Assembly (NCBI GenBank): GCA_964035015.1
Contig: OZ036000.1
Location: forward strand, 6,704,709 to 6,768,708
Length of the DNA stretch: 64,000 nucleotides
From: Corallium rubrum
Taxonomy: Eukaryota > Cnidaria > Anthozoa > Scleralcyonacea > Coralliidae
Direction: 5' to 3'
Shown: positions 60,501 through 64,000 of the stretch, piece after piece
Layout of the letters: each line of letters starts with the position of its first letter
Numbering within the stretch: the stretch's first letter is position 1
Notes under the pieces: generated by a model
Database searches by the model: none
What the model was told of the DNA's origin: nothing
The model's input: the letters and a program-made list of their open reading frames with translations, nothing else
Made by a program: the position numbers and the translations under genes

Positions 60501-63403
60501 GGGATTTTGTTAACCCATTGCTGCCCTAACCAGTGAAAAACAACCCCTTTGTTTTACTCTTTCTAATGCCAGATGATTTTACTCGTCAAGGGAAGACCCA
60601 GCCCTTTAGATTTAGGCCGGCGAACGGTGAATTTCACTGGTGGTGAGTGGATTTTGTAGCAAATTCACTGTGTCTCCATCGTATTTCACTGTTGCTGGAT
60701 AAATAAATAATCCATGAATGATTTTAAATTGTTTTATAATGTTCGAAGTAAACTTGCTCTTCGTCATTAGCAGCTAAATCTAGAACATTGGCCGCCATAT
60801 TGAATTCTACGGCGCGATGGAGTCTGGGATCTACCATTTATTACCAGACTCCAGCACAGTAGAATTCAATATGGCAGCCAGATGCAGACAACCCGGATTC
60901 TCCGGGTTATCAATTTCATTCTCCAGACCCTTCAAACCTGAAACACTGGGGAAGACCTCCTGACATAGGGGGAGTTAAAGGGTTATTAATAACCCATTCT
61001 CAAGTAGAATTGTCTGTGTTTAGACAGAGTAAAATATTAAAGGCCTTTTAATTTTTGACCAGCTCAGACAGAAGTGGGTTACCATCTTACTCTTGTATCT
61101 AAATATCTAGTGATGTGTTTTTTTTGTCAAGCTCATTACATGTTTGTTGTATTGGTGCTGGACCTGGCAGTGAAGTGTTAGGGTTACATGAAGTTCTCCC
61201 AAAAGATACTCACTGGTACTTGATGGACAACTGTGAACAGTGGGCTCATACAGCACAGTTGTTACTTAGGAATATACCAGATGTCAAGTTTAACTATGGT
61301 TTATTTGATATCACCTCAAGATTTCAACATTCTGATACTATGATGTCACCTGCTCATGTTTTTAAGAAGGTAACTGGCATTGTTATTTTACACTCAAAAT
61401 AGAAAAAATCTTTCTACTTCTGTATTTCTGTAGTTACTATACCATAGCATAGTTAGTGGAGGAGGGTGGTTTGGAAGCTACATTGTGATTCAAGATTATG
61501 CAATGGTCATGTTGATGAACACAATAGTTCACGTTCTAAGGAAATTCTATGGACACGTGATGACGAAGGACTACACAACGAACAAAGGACTTACAACACG
61601 TGACGACGAAGGACTACACTAATTAAACCCGAACGTTGGTATTGGATGACTGCGTCATCATACAGAAAACACAATACGTTCAGTGACCGTGAAATTAGAC
61701 AAATTGAACAAAAGCATGGAATGATGACTTTTGCCGAGTTTCCAAACCATCGCCCCTCCACTTATGACCATAGTTAGTGGAGGGGGATGGTTTGGAAGCT
61801 CCATTGTCTATCAAGATTATGCAATGGTCATGTTATTGTGTTCTTGTTTGAGGAAGGCAATTGGTTGGAGAAAGGAAATTATATGGACACGTGACGAGTG
61901 ACGACGAAGGACTACACAATGAACAAAGGACTTAGAACACGTAACGACGAAGGACTGCACTAATTAAACCTGAACGTTGCTATTGCATGACTGCTTCATT
62001 GACAGAAAATATAATACATTCAGTGACTGTAAAATTAGACAAATTGAACAAAACCAAAGAACAACGAAACCCTAGCTGTGCAGTTTCGAGAAATTTAATA
62101 AATTTTGACATTTTTTATTATTGTATTATCCCACCAGTATCTAAATTAACAAATAAAACATAAAGCTCCGTGCATATGTACTCTTATAAAGGCACGTTTG
62201 ACGTCATTTGAACACGAAAGAAGTTGAGTAGAGGCACGAGGCGATAGCCGAGTGCATTTACACTTCTTTTGTGTTCAAATGATGTCAAACATACCTTTAT
62301 AAGAGTGCATATACAGGAGCGGTATGTTTTGTTTTATAAAATAAGAAGAAAAATCAAGCTAAAAGTGAGGTAACTACTTTTTTTTTGGCACTACTAAAAG
62401 GTAGTTTTGGAACTAGCCTTGAAGCTCAGCACTAAAACAAGTTTCTGAAACAAGTTTCGTAAACACATTTTTTATTATTTTTTCAAAAGATAGAACAGTG
62501 CTCTAATCATGGAAACTTGGTTTCTGAAATTTATTTTTGGAAACTTTCCAACATACACTGTGTTTTGGTAACTTGTTTCTGAAATTTTCTCTACAGTGTG
62601 TATCAAAACAACCTGAACCCTTAGAATACAACCTATTGTAGTAGTTTGAAAGCCCTAAAAGCGCTGCGTTATAAATTAATCAGCACATAAGTTAAACAGG
62701 AAGAGAAAAAGCTTCTAAATACTTTCACCATGCATACACTTCAAGTTATCTTAATTTCCCAGGTGTATAAGACCGTGTGTTTTACGCATCTGTGGGTTCA
62801 GCGAAGCGCTTTTAGGGCTTTCAAACTACTACAATAGGTTGTTTTCTTAAGGTTCAGTTTTTTTTATACACACTGTAGTGTATGCTGGGTAAGGTTGATG
62901 TGTGAAAGCGCATTTAATAGCACCACCACAATGAATGGTCCCTAATTAAATACAAGTTTGTGATTTTTTATGTGATTTTTTTCTAGGCCACCTTATATGC
63001 ATTTGTCAAGTTTGTCTCTGCTATCCATTTCTTGAAAAAATCCACAACTCGTTTCCGAGAACTCCTACGGTTAACTCCACCTGGTTCTGTATTTCTGTTT
63101 GTTGACAATGCCCACCACCGTGTCACAAAGTTCATCGAGAACCTTGTCTTCCCAGATGGCATTTACGAGGAGTGCAAGTCTTGCCGGGAAAATGCCTACT
63201 ACACACTGTATACATGCTACGCTGAACTTCACCCGACTGAAGGAATCATGAAATCGCCCTACATAGCTGAACTTGTTAGTCTAGTTAAATACTGGCTTGA
63301 CCGGTCACCACTGTTGGACTTCCACGTCAATGTCTTTCTTCTTGTGAAGAAGGCAAATAAACCAGATGGTGGAGAACTGCAGCCAACTTCAGGAAAATCC
63401 TAG
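57503..63403 (+). CDS. Triple-zinc-site SAM-dependent methyltransferase, 4 exons
   Basis: Exons 57503-58196, 60037-60352, 61132-61369 and 62987-63403, all GT-AG, joining to 554 residues. The N-terminal 141 residues hold six CxxC pairs: C6/C9 with C50/C53, C61/C64 with C87/C90, C113/C116 with C138/C141, three tandem four-Cys sites; a short hydrophobic/aromatic segment follows the first CxxC each time. They resemble Stc1- or zinc-ribbon-like modules. A linker (about 145-235) and a helical region follow. The Rossmann methyltransferase begins in exon 3: CCIGAGPGSEVLG (motif I, GAGPG at 345-349), Asp369 after the second strand, and in exon 4 GSVFLFVDNAHH. Substrate unknown; rRNA, tRNA or protein are all possible. 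The ATG at 57503 is the first in frame, six bases after a TTG. AATAAA at 63533-63538 is a good poly(A) signal. Confidence 0.85.
58557..58712. mobile_element. MITE with AAGCTGGTTTTCCACTAG ends
   Basis: Left aagctggttttccactagat and right ctagtggaaaaccagctt are inverted; arms continue with gacttttttc/gaaaaaagtc. Internal gctcatgagacaaaag shared with 55025-55205. Intron 1 of the methyltransferase gene. Confidence 0.88.
58910..59161. mobile_element. Tc1/mariner-like MITE (CAGTTGATTTCACATTAC)
   Basis: Perfect terminal repeats of about 23 bp (cagttgatttcacattactt and complement) between TA dinucleotides at 58908-58909 and 59162-59163. Inside, gaagttcg(t) and complement repeats and attggataattttt pairs. 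Confidence 0.88.
59465..59690. repeat. Degenerate member of the hairpin family
   Basis: Begins agtagagtgctggataggctg, like 3614, 7338 and 11338. An inverted pair tgataaactgctga/ tcagtagtcacc and aataatgaaatac/gtatttcattat surrounds ttgatgaaggactctgctca, a diverged form of the ctgacgaagg...ctcgaaa motif. Confidence 0.7.
60353..61131. repeat. Intron 2 of the methyltransferase gene: dispersed repeats
   Basis: tactgtactgtacagtac-type short repeat at about 60395-60430. Copies of the tctgtctaac/ttttactcgtcaagg family at 60525-60600 and 61000-61078. An inverted pair ttgaattctacggcgcgatg and tagaattcaatatggcagc at about 60800-60880. Confidence 0.65.
61440..62060. repeat. Tandem duplication of a ~290-bp segment
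   Basis: Copies 61446-61712 and 61767-62053 share tagttagtggagg(a/g)gg, caagattatgcaatggtcat, gacgacgaaggactacac and aaattagacaaattgaacaa. About 85-90 percent identical by eye; the left copy has a 36-base difference. Confidence 0.8.
62165..62320. repeat. Inverted repeat element
   Basis: tgcatatgtactcttataaa and gacgtcatttgaacacgaaa pair with ttcttttgtgttcaaatgat and tttataagagtgcatata around gaggcacgaggcgatagccg. Confidence 0.78.
62594..62875. mobile_element. Tc1/mariner-like MITE, copy 2 (CAGTGTGTATCA termini)
   Basis: Between TA at 62592-62593 and 62876-62877. Arms of about 80 bp with acaacctattgtagtagttt and aagccctaaaagcgct. Interior ttaatttcccaggtgtat matches the 15205-15519 element. 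Confidence 0.82.
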
Positions 63404-63532
63404 CACTAAATAAGTTTGAAATATCCGAAGACTACTCCAAAACAATTATATAGGCTAACTTTTTGCCACACTCGTCACAATGTGGTGTCATCAATCTTTA
63501 TAATTCATCTAACTCGCCCCTTGAAGTTGGGC

Positions 63533-63538
63533 AATAAA
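63533..63538 (+). terminator. Polyadenylation signal of the methyltransferase gene
   Basis: AATAAA 130 bases after the stop codon, in a T-rich context. Confidence 0.7.
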
Positions 63539-63544
63539 TCTTGA

Positions 63545-64000
63545 TAAGTTATAAGTCTTATTTAGCAATGTAAATACGTTGTGTCATAAGTACAAATCCT
63601 GAAAAAAAAATAACAAAGCCACTTAAATGTACAAAAATAGTATTTATCAGAAATTTATTTATTGAAATTTCCTTGTTGTAAGAAATAAAAGGATTCTTGT
63701 AAATAGTACAGTTAACTGTTTTATTTAGAGGGAAGTGGAAAACTTGAGTATGAAAAATGTCGCCAGCAGTAATTAGTAATGACTTTAAATAATATGAAAA
63801 CAATTGTATTGGTACATGGTTCATATACTATTATATAGCAGCTCATAACTTATATTAATTAATAATGTTCATTAATTACTGTATTATCCACAGCACAAAT
63901 AAAATTAGCAGGATTTCCTCTCGAGATGAAGTTTACTGGTTTTCACAAAGGAAAGTTAGAAATGACGTGTTTATAGCTGGCTGGCCCGCGCAGATTTTGG
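63545..64000. other. 3' flank, nothing recognised
   Basis: AT-rich. One minus-strand frame at 63824-63558 has no recognisable content. The window ends in unassigned sequence. Confidence 0.4.

Overview
This is metazoan nuclear DNA: AT-rich, intron-rich, and packed with non-autonomous transposons, SINEs and very long microsatellites. The gene content (a GAS1-like GPI protein, a fibrinogen-like secreted protein, nicalin in 17 coding exons, and a multi-zinc-site methyltransferase) and the repeat style suggest a non-bilaterian animal. A cnidarian, probably an anthozoan, is my best guess; this is inference from gene families, not proof. No bacterial genes, CRISPR arrays, rRNA genes or intact tRNA genes were seen.

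Layout. 0.9-1.7 kb: intronless GAS1-like gene (+). 1.7-17 kb: gene-poor repeat zone holding a degenerate ~130-bp tandem array, a ~950-bp TTCC tract, a TTAA-bounded foldback element, a 5S-rRNA-derived SINE, a ~134-bp satellite with a hexamer expansion inside one unit, several hairpin elements (one a 186-bp perfect palindrome without spacer), Tc1/mariner-like MITEs and a LINE 3' fragment. 17.3-19.4 kb: fibrinogen-like secreted protein gene (+), with a ~475-bp hexamer repeat in its intron and a ~3-kb (TTCG)n array directly downstream. 24.7-49.8 kb: nicalin (NCLN, +), 17 coding exons adding up to an in-frame 579 codons, its introns full of hAT, pogo/Tc1-like and Harbinger-like MITEs, SINEs, TTAA foldback elements and G-rich minisatellites. 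51.2-54.7 kb: a 21-bp minisatellite with open frames, then two short single-exon genes of unknown function that may encode ciliary or sperm microtubule proteins. 52.7-52.9 kb: a pentanucleotide array of successive homogenised blocks. 57.5-63.4 kb: a four-exon gene for a 554-aa protein with three CxxC...CxxC sites followed by a SAM-dependent methyltransferase fold. 63.5-64 kb: nothing recognised.

All supported genes lie on the + strand, but nothing suggests a shared pathway: nicalin acts at the ER translocon, the GAS1-like and fibrinogen-like products are extracellular, and the methyltransferase is intracellular. The most distinctive material is the repeat biology: a group of long-armed foldback elements bounded by TTAA (at least eight here, some fused or sharing one TTAA), a second foldback family whose conserved hairpin resembles a hammerhead ribozyme core, satellites that look derived from SINE tails, and a 3-kb CpG-dense tetranucleotide array. 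All boundaries, exons and repeat copies were read by eye; no alignment or database search was run.
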